Shown: positions 1 to 8,616 of the stretch, piece by piece
How the letters are laid out: every line of letters begins with the position of its first letter
How positions within the stretch are numbered: the stretch's first letter is position 1
Origin: Tractidigestivibacter scatoligenes
GTDB lineage: Bacteria > Actinomycetota > Coriobacteriia > Coriobacteriales > Atopobiaceae
Length of the DNA stretch: 64,000 nt
Direction of reading: 5' to 3'
NCBI RefSeq assembly: GCF_001494635.1
Contig: NZ_LOJF01000009.1
Span: forward strand, 434,001 to 498,000
The notes under the pieces: generated by a model
Seen by the model: the letters and a program-made list of their open reading frames with translations, nothing else
What the model was told of the DNA's origin: nothing
The model's database searches: none
Made by a program: the position numbers and the translations under genes

Positions 1-1311
1 CGCCTTGCCGGTGCTGCGCGAGATGGACTTGGGCTCGACGATGCGAACCTTGATGCCAACGGAGAGGTCGGTCTTGAGGCGCGCGGAGATCTGACGCTGC
101 AGGGACTCGATTGCGCCGGTCTGGTCGAAGTCGAAGTCGGGGTTCGCCTCGGCCTTAAGCGTGACCACATCCAGCGAGCGCTCGTCTGTGCCAACCTCGA
201 TCTGGTACCAGCTGGAGACCTGATCGAAGGTCTTCATGACGTCCTCGATCTGCGACGGGAAGACGTTCACGCCGCGGATGATGAGCATGTCATCGGTGCG
301 GCCATGCAGGCGGTCGATGCGCTTGTGTGTGCAGCCGCAGGGGCACTCGCCAGGCAGGATGCGCGTGATGTCGCGCGTGCGGTAGCGCACGACGGGCGAT
401 GCCTCGCGATCGAGCGTGGTAAGGACAAGCTCGCCCCACTCGCCGTCGGGCAGGCGCTTGCCGGTGGCCGGGTCGATGATCTCGGCAAAGAAATGGTCCT
501 CCGCCAGGTGAAGGCCGTCCTGCTCGAGGCACTCGCAGGCCACGCCCGGGCCCATCGTCTCCGTGAGGCCGTAGATGTCGAGCACCTTGTAGTCGAGCTT
601 GCGCTCGAGCTCGGCACGGAAGTTGTCGGAGAAGGGCTCGGCGCCGTGGATTCCCGCCTTGAGATGGAAATCGCGGGAGGGATCGAGGCCCATCTCCAAC
701 GCCGTGTCGGCGATGTGCATGGCGTAGCTGGGCGTGCAGCAAAGAATCGTGGTGCCCATCTCACGCAGGATGCGAATCTGGCGCTCAGTGTTGCCGGCAG
801 AGGTGGGAATCACCGTTGCGCCCGAGGCAAGGGCGCCGTAGTGGGCACCAAGGCCACCCGTGAAGAGGCCGTAGCCGTAGGCAACCTGCACCACATCGTT
901 GGCGCCACCGCCCGCAAAGCGGATGCCGCGGGCGAAGCAGTCGGACCAGAAGTCGAGGTCATGCTGGGTATAGGCACCAAGCGTGGCAACGCCCGTGGTA
1001 CCGGACGACATGTGAATCTCGCGCACGTCGGAGAGCGGAACGGCAAGCATGCCGTAGGGCGCGGCGTCGCGGAGGTCCTGCTTGTTCACAAACGGGGCGT
1101 TGGCAAGGTCATCGAGGGAGGCCAGGTGATAGGGGTCAAAGCCCGCCTCGTCGAAGGAGCGCTTGTAGAACGGGACGTGTTCGTAGCAGTTGACCAGCGT
1201 GCGGCGCACGCCTTCAAGCTGCATCTCCTCGAGCCTCTCGTGCGGAAGGCGCGTTGCGTCCTTTGCCCCCGCATTGCCGGTGATCGCCGTGCCGTCGTGC
1301 TCGTCTGCCAT
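1..1311 (-). CDS. paaK: Phenylacetate-CoA ligase (AMP-forming), 3' end outside window
   Basis: This ANL-superfamily acid-CoA ligase would activate phenylacetate or a related aryl acid (for example indoleacetate) to its CoA thioester with ATP. Reading the minus strand from the ATG at 1311 gives 437 codons without a stop to the window edge, so the C-terminus is missing. The adenylate-forming P-loop reads SSGTTG at residues 102-107. The A5-type YGLTE motif and the A8 region (RYRTRD, then GRTDDM and RGVNVFPSQIE) are all visible, and this hinge is typical of PaaK. A purine-rich AAAGGCGG precedes the start. In anaerobes PaaK paralogues often sit with indolepyruvate oxidoreductase, but the partner genes would lie left of this window. 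The family call is firm; the substrate is inferred. Confidence 0.92.
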   Translation of the reverse strand, partial: MADEHDGTAITGNAGAKDATRLPHERLEEMQLEGVRRTLVNCYEHVPFYKRSFDEAGFDPYHLASLDDLANAPFVNKQDLRDAAPYGMLAVPLSDVREIHMSSGTTGVATLGAYTQHDLDFWSDCFARGIRFAGGGANDVVQVAYGYGLFTGGLGAHYGALASGATVIPTSAGNTERQIRILREMGTTILCCTPSYAMHIADTALEMGLDPSRDFHLKAGIHGAEPFSDNFRAELERKLDYKVLDIYGLTETMGPGVACECLEQDGLHLAEDHFFAEIIDPATGKRLPDGEWGELVLTTLDREASPVVRYRTRDITRILPGECPCGCTHKRIDRLHGRTDDMLIIRGVNVFPSQIEDVMKTFDQVSSWYQIEVGTDERSLDVVTLKAEANPDFDFDQTGAIESLQRQISARLKTDLSVGIKVRIVEPKSISRSTGKA

Positions 1312-1535
1312 GCCATACCGCCTTTCGAGCCAATCTGCGCCGACTGAACTCGGCGCGTGCACCCATTGTCACCCAGACGTCGCGCCTGATGGGGCAGGCG
1401 TCCGTGAGCGCACTTTATCACAGAGGAGCGTCGCCAAGAGGGTGTGCGCGGCAGGTGGACTTGATGCAGCGCTTGCTATAGGGCACCTGCAGGCGGAGGA
1501 GTTATTGCGCTTCGCCATGCAACGACGCTGATCCC

Positions 1536-1790
1536 TGTGCATAAAACTACCCTATCGGACGGTGAATCCTGAGTCGCTGCATAAAAACGCTCTATCGGAC
1601 AGTGCCTTCGTGTCACAGATATCAAACTTTGAACTACATATCCACAATACTGCATATTTCATATTAAGTATGCATTTCTATGAAAGTTTGATTCAATATT
1701 TGATGCAGTTAGACAAAAAACACCGTCCGATAGAGCGTTTTTATGCAGCGAACCCTGAAACTCTGTCCGCTATCGACTTTTTGTGCAGTG
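1536..1790. repeat. Nested inverted-repeat (fold-back) element
   Basis: A perfect 26-bp inverted repeat sits at 1575-1600 and 1725-1750. A second, diverged pair of the same motif lies outside it at 1536-1560 and 1765-1790, with the same 14-nt gap between outer and inner motif on both sides. The roughly 125-bp core is AT-rich and itself symmetric around about 1663: atcaaacttt at 1621 faces aaagtttgat at 1683, and gcata at 1652 faces tatgc at 1669. No protein is encoded. It could be a MITE-like insertion or a multi-site operator. It lies between paaK and the acetyltransferase gene. Confidence 0.75.
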
Positions 1791-1885
1791 AGATGACTGT
1801 TGCAGCAAGCATGGGCGCCGCGACAAGCCCGATGGACTCCAAGCACACCGCTATAGTTGACCCAGGAGTTACAAGGAGGAACCAC

Positions 1886-2479
1886 ATGAACCAGGTAGAC
1901 CAGCTTCGCATAACGGTCGCTACCAGCTCAGATGCTGCAGCCGTCGCCAACATCTACGCTCCATACGTACGAGACACCGCAATCACCTTCGAGTACGATG
2001 CCCCTGACGCACGGGAGATGGCCGCTCGCATCGAACGGGTTGGCGCCACACACCCCTGGCTGATTGCGCGCGACGCCGCAGGAGCAGCGCTCGGCTATGC
2101 CTACGCGAGTCCCTACTATGGGCGAGCCGCATACGCCTGGTGCGTTGAGACCTCCATCTACGTTGACCGCGAGGCCCGCGGCAGCGGGGTTGGCACCGCC
2201 CTTTACCAGGAGCTCGAACGCGTGCTGACCGCTCAGGGAATCCTCAACCTATACGCCTGCGTTGCCACAACAAGCACGCCCGACACCCACCTCGACAACG
2301 GGAGCGTCACCTTCCACGAGCGGCGAGGCTACCACGAGATAGGCCACTTTCCCAACTGCGGATACAAGTTTGGGCACTGGTACGACACAGTGTGGATGGA
2401 ACGCAATCTGGGCGCCCACGCTTTGCCACAGCCGTCGGTGCGTCCGTTTTCGCAGGTGAGAGCCGAGCTTGGCCTATAG
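1886..2479 (+). CDS. GNAT family N-acetyltransferase, phosphinothricin acetyltransferase-like
   Basis: This 197-aa cytosolic acetyltransferase should move acetyl from acetyl-CoA to an amino group. It resembles the Pat/MnaT branch, which acts on phosphinothricin, methionine sulfone or similar amino acid analogues. The start at 1886 is set by a strong AAGGAGG seven bases upstream. A longer open frame reaches back to 1562, but it runs through the palindromic element and is not believed. The N-terminal AAAVANIYAPYV and ITFEYD segments are characteristic of the branch, and the acetyl-CoA loop reads RGSGVGTALY near residues 105-114. The gene overlaps the 3' end of the convergent pdxR by six bases. 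The family is clear; the substrate is unknown. Confidence 0.85.
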   Translation: MNQVDQLRITVATSSDAAAVANIYAPYVRDTAITFEYDAPDAREMAARIERVGATHPWLIARDAAGAALGYAYASPYYGRAAYAWCVETSIYVDREARGSGVGTALYQELERVLTAQGILNLYACVATTSTPDTHLDNGSVTFHERRGYHEIGHFPNCGYKFGHWYDTVWMERNLGAHALPQPSVRPFSQVRAELGL

Positions 2480-3913
2480 CACGCTCCCAAGCGCCTTGGC
2501 AGCAGCACGGGCATCGTCCACCGAGAGGCTGTCGTACTGCACCACAAACCGGGCAAAGCCATCCGGTGCCCCGACATGCTCGGAAACCCGCGCAAACGAG
2601 GAGAGCGGCATCAGTCCCACGCCCACCTCACGCGCAGCCGCGGAAATACCGGCCTCCCCGCGCCCCTCATCGCGCACCTCCAGCACGAAGTGAATCCCGG
2701 AATCGGCTTCCTCAAAGCGGACGCGTTCCCCCGAGGGTCCATCGAGCAGACCCTCAACCAGCGCATCGCGCACCTCGCGCATGGCGTGGCGATAGCGAGC
2801 CACGTGCCGCTCGTACGCTCCGGACTCAAGTGCCTGTGCAAGCGCCACCTGATCGATAGCAGGTACGGTGGTCGAGAGAAACCCCAGGCGCTCGTCATAG
2901 ACGGCGTCGAGCGCGGCAGGCAGCACCAGGTAGGCGATGCGCAGCGCTGAAGAGAGACTCTTCGAGAACGTGTTGAGGTACATCACGCTTCCCGTGGCAT
3001 CGATGCTCGCAAGCGCCGGAATGGGCCGGCCCGCGAGGCGCAGCTCGCAGTCGTAGTCGTCCTCGACAATGTAGCGCCCGTCCTGCTCGGCGGCCCAGCC
3101 CAGAAGCTCGTAGCGACGCGCGACGCTCATCACACGGCCGGTGGGAAACTGGTGCGAGGGCATAACGTGCGCCACGGTAGCACCAGACGCACGCAAGGCA
3201 CGCACCGAGATGCCCTCGCCATCAAGCGGCAGGTAGTGCACGTCAAGCCCATGCGCTCGATAGGTCTCGCTCGCACGGGCATAGCCGGGGTCCTCCACGC
3301 CCACCGAACCATCCCCAAGAACGAGCTGTGCGACAAGTCCGTAGAGCGTCTGCGCGCCAGCACCCACAACCACCAGCCGAGGGTCGACCGACATACCGCG
3401 CGAGCGCGCGAGGTGGTTTGCAATCGCCTCGCGAAGGCGGAGAACGCCTCGGGCAGGCGGTGTGCGATAGAGCACCTCGTCGGGCTCATGGGCCAATACG
3501 TCGCGCAACGCACGCTCCCAGAGACGCGCCGCTCCCTGGCAGGCGACGTTAGCTCCACGCGTCAGATCATATGGCACCCTACCTGCAGCGGATTGGTCTT
3601 CTGCCACACCTGCCGGCGCAATCTCGGCCGCCGAGGAAGCCGGCGTGGCAATCGCCATGTCCGGAAGCGAAGGCAGACTTGCCGCGTAGTAGCCCCGACG
3701 CGGCCGAGCGATCACATACCCCTCGGCAACCAGCTGCGTATAGGCGCCCTCCACGGTGACCACGCTCACGCCCAGCCGCTCCGCCAGGACGCGCCTAGAG
3801 GGCAAGCGCTCGCCCGCGGCAATCGCACCCGTCACAACCTGGTTGCGAATGCACCGGTAGAGGTACTCATAGAGGGGAAGCTCCCCTCTCCCTGTGAGGT
3901 CAATCCCCCGCAT
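2474..3913 (-). CDS. pdxR: MocR/PdxR-type GntR-aminotransferase transcription regulator
   Basis: This 479-aa regulator joins an N-terminal GntR winged helix (about residues 1-75, with LPSRRVLAERLGVS as the recognition region) to a fold-type I aminotransferase domain used as a PLP sensor. The PLP site is intact: VEDDYDCELR supplies the pyridine-binding Asp and FSKSLSS the Schiff-base Lys. It is divergent from pdxST with 153 bp between the starts, which is the standard arrangement for PdxR, the activator of PLP synthase genes. Direct repeats in the shared gap fit its operator. The role as PdxR is inferred from domain architecture plus position. Its 3' end overlaps the convergent acetyltransferase gene. 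Confidence 0.88.
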   Translation of the reverse strand: MRGIDLTGRGELPLYEYLYRCIRNQVVTGAIAAGERLPSRRVLAERLGVSVVTVEGAYTQLVAEGYVIARPRRGYYAASLPSLPDMAIATPASSAAEIAPAGVAEDQSAAGRVPYDLTRGANVACQGAARLWERALRDVLAHEPDEVLYRTPPARGVLRLREAIANHLARSRGMSVDPRLVVVGAGAQTLYGLVAQLVLGDGSVGVEDPGYARASETYRAHGLDVHYLPLDGEGISVRALRASGATVAHVMPSHQFPTGRVMSVARRYELLGWAAEQDGRYIVEDDYDCELRLAGRPIPALASIDATGSVMYLNTFSKSLSSALRIAYLVLPAALDAVYDERLGFLSTTVPAIDQVALAQALESGAYERHVARYRHAMREVRDALVEGLLDGPSGERVRFEEADSGIHFVLEVRDEGRGEAGISAAAREVGVGLMPLSSFARVSEHVGAPDGFARFVVQYDSLSVDDARAAAKALGSVL

Positions 3914-3932
3914 GCGACGATCCTCTCAACAT

Positions 3933-3975
3933 CTGGTCTTATCGGTTTTGTAAAACTGGACTTATATTGGTCATA
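3933..3975. promoter_or_regulatory. Putative PdxR operator: direct repeats in pdxR-pdxS gap
   Basis: Three related decamers lie in the same orientation: ctggtcttat at 3933-3942, ctggacttat at 3956-3965 and ttggtcata at 3967-3975. Their starts are 23 and 11 bp apart, roughly two turns and one turn of the helix. MocR-type regulators are known to bind direct repeats, so these are good candidates for PdxR boxes. A TAATAT about 60 bp before pdxS could be the -10 element. Confidence 0.55.
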
Positions 3976-4066
3976 GCAATCTATCACGTTCTGGACATTC
4001 TAATATTGCCACGGTGCTCCTAGTCTACGTAGGCACACAGACGCGCCAACGCAAGGAGGACCACGA

Positions 4067-4984
4067 ATGTCACAGGACAAGAGAGACGAGAAGACCGTCA
4101 CGCCGGCACCCGGGCCGGAGCGCGCAAAGCTCAACCGTGAGCTTGCACAGATGCTCAAGGGCGGCGTCATCATGGACGTCACGACCCCCGAACAGGCTCG
4201 CGTTGCCGAAGAAGCCGGCGCCTGCGCCGTCATGGCACTCGAGCGCATCCCTGCTGACATCCGCGCAGCAGGCGGCGTGAGCCGCATGAGCGACCCCCAC
4301 ATGATCAAGGGCATCCAGGCGGCGGTCTCCATCCCCGTGATGGCCAAGTGCCGCATTGGCCACTTTGTGGAGGCTCAGGTGCTCCAGGCCATCGACATCG
4401 ACTACATCGATGAGTCCGAGGTCCTCTCCCCTGCCGACGACGTCTACCACATCGACAAGACCCAGTTCGCGGTGCCTTTCGTCTGCGGCGCCCGCGACCT
4501 GGGCGAGGCACTGCGCCGCATTGCCGAGGGTGCCTCGATGATCCGCACCAAGGGCGAGCCGGGCACTGGCGACGTGGTGCAGGCCGTAAGCCACATGCGC
4601 CTCATCAACTCGCAGATCCGCCACGTGGTGAGCCTGCGCACGGACGAGCTCTTCGAGGAGGCAAAGCGCCTGCAGGCACCCGTCGAGCTTGTGCGCTTTG
4701 TGCACGAGAACGGCTACCTGCCTGTGGTTAACTTTGCCGCAGGCGGCGTGGCCACCCCCGCTGACGCGGCGCTCATGATGCAGCTGGGCGCCGAGGGCGT
4801 CTTCGTGGGATCGGGCATCTTCAAGAGCGGCGACCCCGCCAAGCGCGCGCGTGCCATCGTGGGGGCCGTCACCAACTTCGACGATCCGGAGAAGGTTGCC
4901 GCGCTCTCCGAGGACCTCGGCGAAGCCATGGTGGGCATCAACAAGGACGAGATAGACCTGCTCATGGCCGAGAGGGGCAAGTAA
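4067..4984 (+). CDS. pdxS: Pyridoxal 5'-phosphate synthase, synthase subunit
   Basis: PdxS is the TIM-barrel synthase subunit of the DXP-independent pathway. It condenses ribose 5-phosphate, glyceraldehyde 3-phosphate and ammonia into PLP as a dodecamer. The 305-aa length is normal. Near-invariant signatures are present: IMDV (catalytic Asp near 37), [23 protein letters not shown] (Schiff-base Lys near 94) and the second lysine in [17 protein letters not shown] lies eight bases before the ATG. The gene overlaps pdxT by one base (TAATG), so the two subunits are translationally coupled. Transcription is probably activated by the divergent pdxR product. Confidence 0.97.
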   Translation: MSQDKRDEKTVTPAPGPERAKLNRELAQMLKGGVIMDVTTPEQARVAEEAGACAVMALERIPADIRAAGGVSRMSDPHMIKGIQAAVSIPVMAKCRIGHFVEAQVLQAIDIDYIDESEVLSPADDVYHIDKTQFAVPFVCGARDLGEALRRIAEGASMIRTKGEPGTGDVVQAVSHMRLINSQIRHVVSLRTDELFEEAKRLQAPVELVRFVHENGYLPVVNFAAGGVATPADAALMMQLGAEGVFVGSGIFKSGDPAKRARAIVGAVTNFDDPEKVAALSEDLGEAMVGINKDEIDLLMAERGK

Positions 4985-5553
4985 TGGCCACCGCGGTTCT
5001 CGCCCTCCAGGGAGCCTTCGCCGAGCACGAGGCCCGCCTCGCCGAGCTTGGCGAGAACACCATCGAGCTACGGAGCGCGGACGACCTCGCGCGCCCGTTC
5101 AATCGCTTGGTGCTGCCCGGCGGCGAGTCCACGGTCCAGGGGCGCCTTCTCAAGGAGCTGGGCATGCTCGGGCCACTGCGCGAGCGTATCGAGGACGGCA
5201 TGCCGGTGCTTGCAACCTGCGCCGGGCTCATCCTCCTGGCGCAGAGACTTGCGGCCCATGACGACAAGGGCACGCCACGCCTGGCAACGATGGATGTGAC
5301 CGTCGAGAGAAACGCCTATGGTCGGCAGCTGGGAAGCTTCCATGCAACGGCGGAGGTCGCTGGCATTGGCCCAGATGTGCCCATGACCTTCATCCGCGCG
5401 CCGCGCGTGGTTGACGTGGGGAAAAGCGCTCTGGCACTGGCGCGCGTGGACGGAAACGTGGTGGCCGTGCGGCAGGGTGCCCAGTTGGGGGTTGCCTTCC
5501 ATCCGGAACTCGACCCAGACCTCAGGCTGCACCGGCTGTTCCTCTCGCTGTGA
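4984..5553 (+). CDS. pdxT: Pyridoxal 5'-phosphate synthase, glutaminase subunit
   Basis: PdxT is a class I glutamine amidotransferase that hydrolyses glutamine and channels ammonia to PdxS. The 189-aa protein has the family's LPGGEST segment near residues 44-50, the nucleophile in ATCAGLILLA (Cys79) and the His173/Glu175 pair in VAFHPEL, so the triad is complete. It follows pdxS with a one-base overlap, as expected for a stoichiometric complex. The 156-bp gap after it holds short GC-rich palindromes but no clear U-tract terminator. Confidence 0.95.
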   Translation: MATAVLALQGAFAEHEARLAELGENTIELRSADDLARPFNRLVLPGGESTVQGRLLKELGMLGPLRERIEDGMPVLATCAGLILLAQRLAAHDDKGTPRLATMDVTVERNAYGRQLGSFHATAEVAGIGPDVPMTFIRAPRVVDVGKSALALARVDGNVVAVRQGAQLGVAFHPELDPDLRLHRLFLSL

Positions 5554-5709
5554 GCGGGGCGCAGCGCCCGCAGCTGGCCCGGCGGCAAGCTCACGCCTGC
5601 ACCGGGCCAGCCTCCCTTTGGCCGCCGGCCCCACCCGCGAGCCGCAACTTGTGCCACACTCTCTCTAGGCGTCCGCCAGGGGACGACGGACCACAGGAGA
5701 GGATGAACC

Positions 5710-6789
5710 ATGCTGAGGATCGGCCTTCTCACCAGCGGCGGCGACTGCCAGGCGCTCAACGCCACCATGCGTGCAATCGTCAAGACGGTCATGCACAACA
5801 CCAAGCAGGACGTCGAAATCTACGGCTTTCTCGATGGCTACCAGGGCCTCATTCACAACCGCTACATTCAGATGACCCCCGGCGACTTCTCGGGACTACT
5901 CTCGCAGGGTGGCACCGTGCTCGGCACCAGCCGCACCCCCTTCAAGCTGCTCGACATCCCCGAGGCAGACGGCACCGTGAAGGTTCCGGCCATGAAGCGC
6001 ACCTACAAGAACCTCAAGCTTGACTGTCTCTTCGTGCTCGGTGGCAACGGGTCGACCAAGACCGCCAACCGCCTCTCGCAGGAGGGCCTGCACATCATCG
6101 CGCTGCCCAAGACCATCGACAACGACACCTGGGGCACCGACATCACCTTTGGCTTCACCTCGGCAACCGACGTCGCCACGCGCTGCATTGACGACATCCA
6201 CACCACCGCCAGCTCGCACGGCCGCGTCTTCGTGATCGAGATCATGGGCCACAAGGTGGGATGGATTCCGCTCTACGCAGGCGTTGCCGGCGGTGCCGAC
6301 GTCATCCTCATCCCCGAGATCCCCTACGACATGGACAACGTGGTCAAGGCTATCGACCGGCGCGAGGAGAACGGCGGACGCTTTGCGATCATCGTCTGCG
6401 CCGAGGGCGCCATCTCCAAGGAGCAGGCGGCCATGAAGAAGAAGGACTACAAGAAGCTCGTAGCCGAGCGCGTGAAGCCCTCTGTGGCCTATGACATTGC
6501 CGAGGAGATCGCCCGCAGGACCGACCGAGAAGTTCGTGTGGCCGTGCCCGGCCACACGCAGCGCGGCGGCCAGCCCGACTCCCAGGACCGCATCTTTGCC
6601 ACGCAGTGCGGCGTCGAGGCGGCGCGCGGCTGCCTCGAGGGCAAGTACGGCTACATGATTGCCAAGGTGGGCGGCAAGATGTGTCGCGTACCGCTCGAGG
6701 ACGTTGCCGGCAAGCTCAAGTACGTCGACCCCAACTGCGACCTCGTGCGCGAGGCAAAGCTTTTGGGCATCAGCTTTGGCGACGAGTAG
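5710..6789 (+). CDS. pfkA: 6-phosphofructokinase, group III-like, unusual phosphodonor motif
   Basis: This enzyme phosphorylates fructose 6-phosphate in glycolysis. The 359-aa chain has TSGGDCQALN at the N-terminus, MGHKVGW for sugar binding and GHTQRGG. The phosphodonor-discriminating positions are mixed. The loop reads GGNGS at residues 111-115, keeping the second Gly that permits ATP (PPi enzymes have Asp there) but replacing the usual Mg-binding Asp with Asn. The catalytic motif is PKTIDND at 133-139, with the Lys usual in PPi-dependent and group III enzymes rather than the Gly of classic bacterial ATP-PFK. ATP versus PPi use therefore cannot be fixed from sequence. An AGGAGAGG sits ahead of the start at 5710. 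Confidence 0.92.
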   Translation: MLRIGLLTSGGDCQALNATMRAIVKTVMHNTKQDVEIYGFLDGYQGLIHNRYIQMTPGDFSGLLSQGGTVLGTSRTPFKLLDIPEADGTVKVPAMKRTYKNLKLDCLFVLGGNGSTKTANRLSQEGLHIIALPKTIDNDTWGTDITFGFTSATDVATRCIDDIHTTASSHGRVFVIEIMGHKVGWIPLYAGVAGGADVILIPEIPYDMDNVVKAIDRREENGGRFAIIVCAEGAISKEQAAMKKKDYKKLVAERVKPSVAYDIAEEIARRTDREVRVAVPGHTQRGGQPDSQDRIFATQCGVEAARGCLEGKYGYMIAKVGGKMCRVPLEDVAGKLKYVDPNCDLVREAKLLGISFGDE

Positions 6790-6804
6790 CAAGCGGCACA
6801 GGGC

Positions 6805-7512
6805 ATGATTGGCAAAGCCTGGCAGAGCTTTGTTTCTGAGACGGCGGCATGGGGTGCCCATGCCGTCTTCTTAAGGTTGCTGCTCGCAACCCTCATTGGC
6901 GTGGCCATCGGCATCGACCGCGAGTTCCACAACAAGGGCGCAGGCGTCAAGACCCACGTCCTCGTGTGCATTGGCGCAGCTATGGCCATGATCGTGAGCG
7001 AGTACGTGCTCCACCAGTTCCCCGATGCGCGTGGCGACATCAACCGCATTGGCGCCCAGGTCATCTCGGGCGTTGGTTTTCTCGGCGTGGGCACCATCCT
7101 CGTGACCGGCAAGAACGAGGTCCGCGGCCTCACCACTGCCGCCGGTCTCTGGGCGTGCGCGTGCATAGGGCTTGCTGCGGGCATTGGATTCACGGAGGCC
7201 GCGCTCATCGGGCTGTTCTTCGTGCTTCTCACCTTCGAGGGGCTCAACCGCCTTGACCGCGTGATTCGCCGCGCATCAAAGACCTTCGACGTCTACGTGG
7301 AGTTCAACGAGCCGTCGGGCGTGCGAGAGCTTCTCCGCAAGCTGCACTCGTGGGACTGCACGTACGAGAACTTCGAGGTCATTCGCGGCCAGGATGGCCG
7401 CAAGGGCACGGCGGCGACCTTCTCGGTGGAGCTCTCGTCGATGGGGCGCAAGAGTCTCTTCATAGAGTCGATTGGCAACCTCGACTTTGTCACCTTCGCC
7501 GACGAGATATAG
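6805..7512 (+). CDS. MgtC/SapB family membrane protein
   Basis: This 235-aa inner-membrane protein has the MgtC/SapB architecture. About four or five hydrophobic helices fill residues 20-140, with GVAIGIDREFHNKGAGVKTH and QVISGVGFLGVGTI as family signatures, followed by a soluble ACT-like tail. MgtC-family proteins are linked to growth at low magnesium and control of membrane energetics, but the role of non-pathogen homologues is unclear. The start lies 15 bp after pfkA with only a weak purine tract upstream, so it may be translated from the same transcript. Confidence 0.85.
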   Translation: MIGKAWQSFVSETAAWGAHAVFLRLLLATLIGVAIGIDREFHNKGAGVKTHVLVCIGAAMAMIVSEYVLHQFPDARGDINRIGAQVISGVGFLGVGTILVTGKNEVRGLTTAAGLWACACIGLAAGIGFTEAALIGLFFVLLTFEGLNRLDRVIRRASKTFDVYVEFNEPSGVRELLRKLHSWDCTYENFEVIRGQDGRKGTAATFSVELSSMGRKSLFIESIGNLDFVTFADEI

Positions 7513-7545
7513 GTGGTAACGCCAGCGGCATTGGAGGCAATCGAC

Positions 7546-8322
7546 ATGCCCACGTTCCTCAACCAGAGCCCCGTCTTTGGGCCGGTCACAAGCAGGCGCT
7601 TTGGCGTCTCCCTCGGGGTGAACCTAATGCCGAGAACAGGCAAGATCTGCACCTTTGACTGTCTGTACTGCGAGAACGGCTTTAACGACGAGCGCCGCAC
7701 GCGCGACAGCTATGTGGGCCTTGACCAGGTGATCTCCGCCCTCGAAACGGCCTTAGTGGCAATGGCCGAGAGGGGCGAGAAGCTCGATGACATCTGCTTT
7801 GCCGGCAACGGCGAGCCAACCGCAAGTCCCGTCTTTCCGGCAGCCGTCAACGCGGCGCTAGCACTGCGCGACCGCTACGCGCCAGAAGCGCACGTGACCG
7901 TGCTCTCAAACGGCACGCAGGCAGCACGGCCGGAGGTGCACGCGGCACTTCTCCGCGTGGACAGGAACGTCCTCAAGCTTGACACCGTCGACGCCACCTA
8001 CGTGGCCGCACTTGACCGCCCCCGTGTGCCCTATAGCGTGGAGCATCAGGTGGAAGTGTTCGCGTCCTTCAAGGGGCATGTGATTGTGCAGACCATCTTC
8101 CTGCGCGGCAGCTACAAGGGCCGCTCGCTCGACAACACGGATGAAGGCCACGTGGAAGCGTGGCTCTCGGCGCTTGAGCGCATTAGGCCGGAGGGCGTGA
8201 CCATCTACACCGTGGACCGCGACACGCCTGCCTCGGGCCTTGGTAAGGCGCCGAGAGAGACCCTCGACGCCATTGCCCAGCGCGTGCGAGCCCTCGGCTT
8301 CCCCTGCACCGTGGGGTACTAG
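7546..8322 (+). CDS. Radical SAM protein, wyosine/TYW1-like family (COG0731-type)
   Basis: This 258-aa enzyme carries the radical SAM cysteine motif as CTFDCLYC near residue 38, preceded by FGPVTSRRFGVSLGVN, which is typical of the COG0731 group. GNGEPT follows and likely contacts the SAM methionine amino group. The start at 7546 is chosen because GGAGG lies about seven bases upstream; an in-frame GTG at 7513 has no good site. Substrates of the bacterial members are not established, so no reaction is claimed. Its 3' end overlaps the convergent DUF2442 gene by four bases. Confidence 0.87.
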   Translation: MPTFLNQSPVFGPVTSRRFGVSLGVNLMPRTGKICTFDCLYCENGFNDERRTRDSYVGLDQVISALETALVAMAERGEKLDDICFAGNGEPTASPVFPAAVNAALALRDRYAPEAHVTVLSNGTQAARPEVHAALLRVDRNVLKLDTVDATYVAALDRPRVPYSVEHQVEVFASFKGHVIVQTIFLRGSYKGRSLDNTDEGHVEAWLSALERIRPEGVTIYTVDRDTPASGLGKAPRETLDAIAQRVRALGFPCTVGY

Positions 8323-8585
8323 GGATTGCGGCCGTCAGATTTCGCGTTTGTGCACTCCTCATATACGCGCTCAGGGGCTACGTCCAAATCATCGTTCCAC
8401 ACGACTGTCCCACGTTCCGCATGTGCCTTCATAAAGAACACGGGATTCTTGAGCGGGGCATACGGCTGTAGATTCAAGAGGGGACGCGCATCGAAGGAGC
8501 CTTTTGTCCCGTCGAAAAATTCGACATCGATGCTGTAGTCCTCATGTGGTCGTACCGACATTACGGACCAACCAAATCTTCCCAT
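8319..8585 (-). CDS. DUF2442 domain protein
   Basis: This 88-aa protein contains the DUF2442 fold signature: a short beta-rich module with VEFFDGTKGSFDARPLL and a terminal VVWNDDLDVAPERVYEEC. It is the downstream member of a pair with the DUF4160 gene at 8617-8874, 31 bp away, and has its own AAGGAGCAGGAGG site before the ATG. DUF2442/DUF4160 pairs are widespread, often near mobile DNA, and have been suggested to be toxin-antitoxin-like. No activity is established. The 3' end overlaps the radical SAM gene. Confidence 0.85.
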   Translation of the reverse strand: MGRFGWSVMSVRPHEDYSIDVEFFDGTKGSFDARPLLNLQPYAPLKNPVFFMKAHAERGTVVWNDDLDVAPERVYEECTNAKSDGRNP

Positions 8586-8616
8586 GGCACCTCCTGCTCC
8601 TTATCGGGCGAGACCT

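Noticed and set aside
1562-1885. N-terminal extension of the GNAT acetyltransferase by 108 codons
   Set aside because: It would translate the palindromic element; a strong ribosome site and the family N-terminus support the ATG at 1886.
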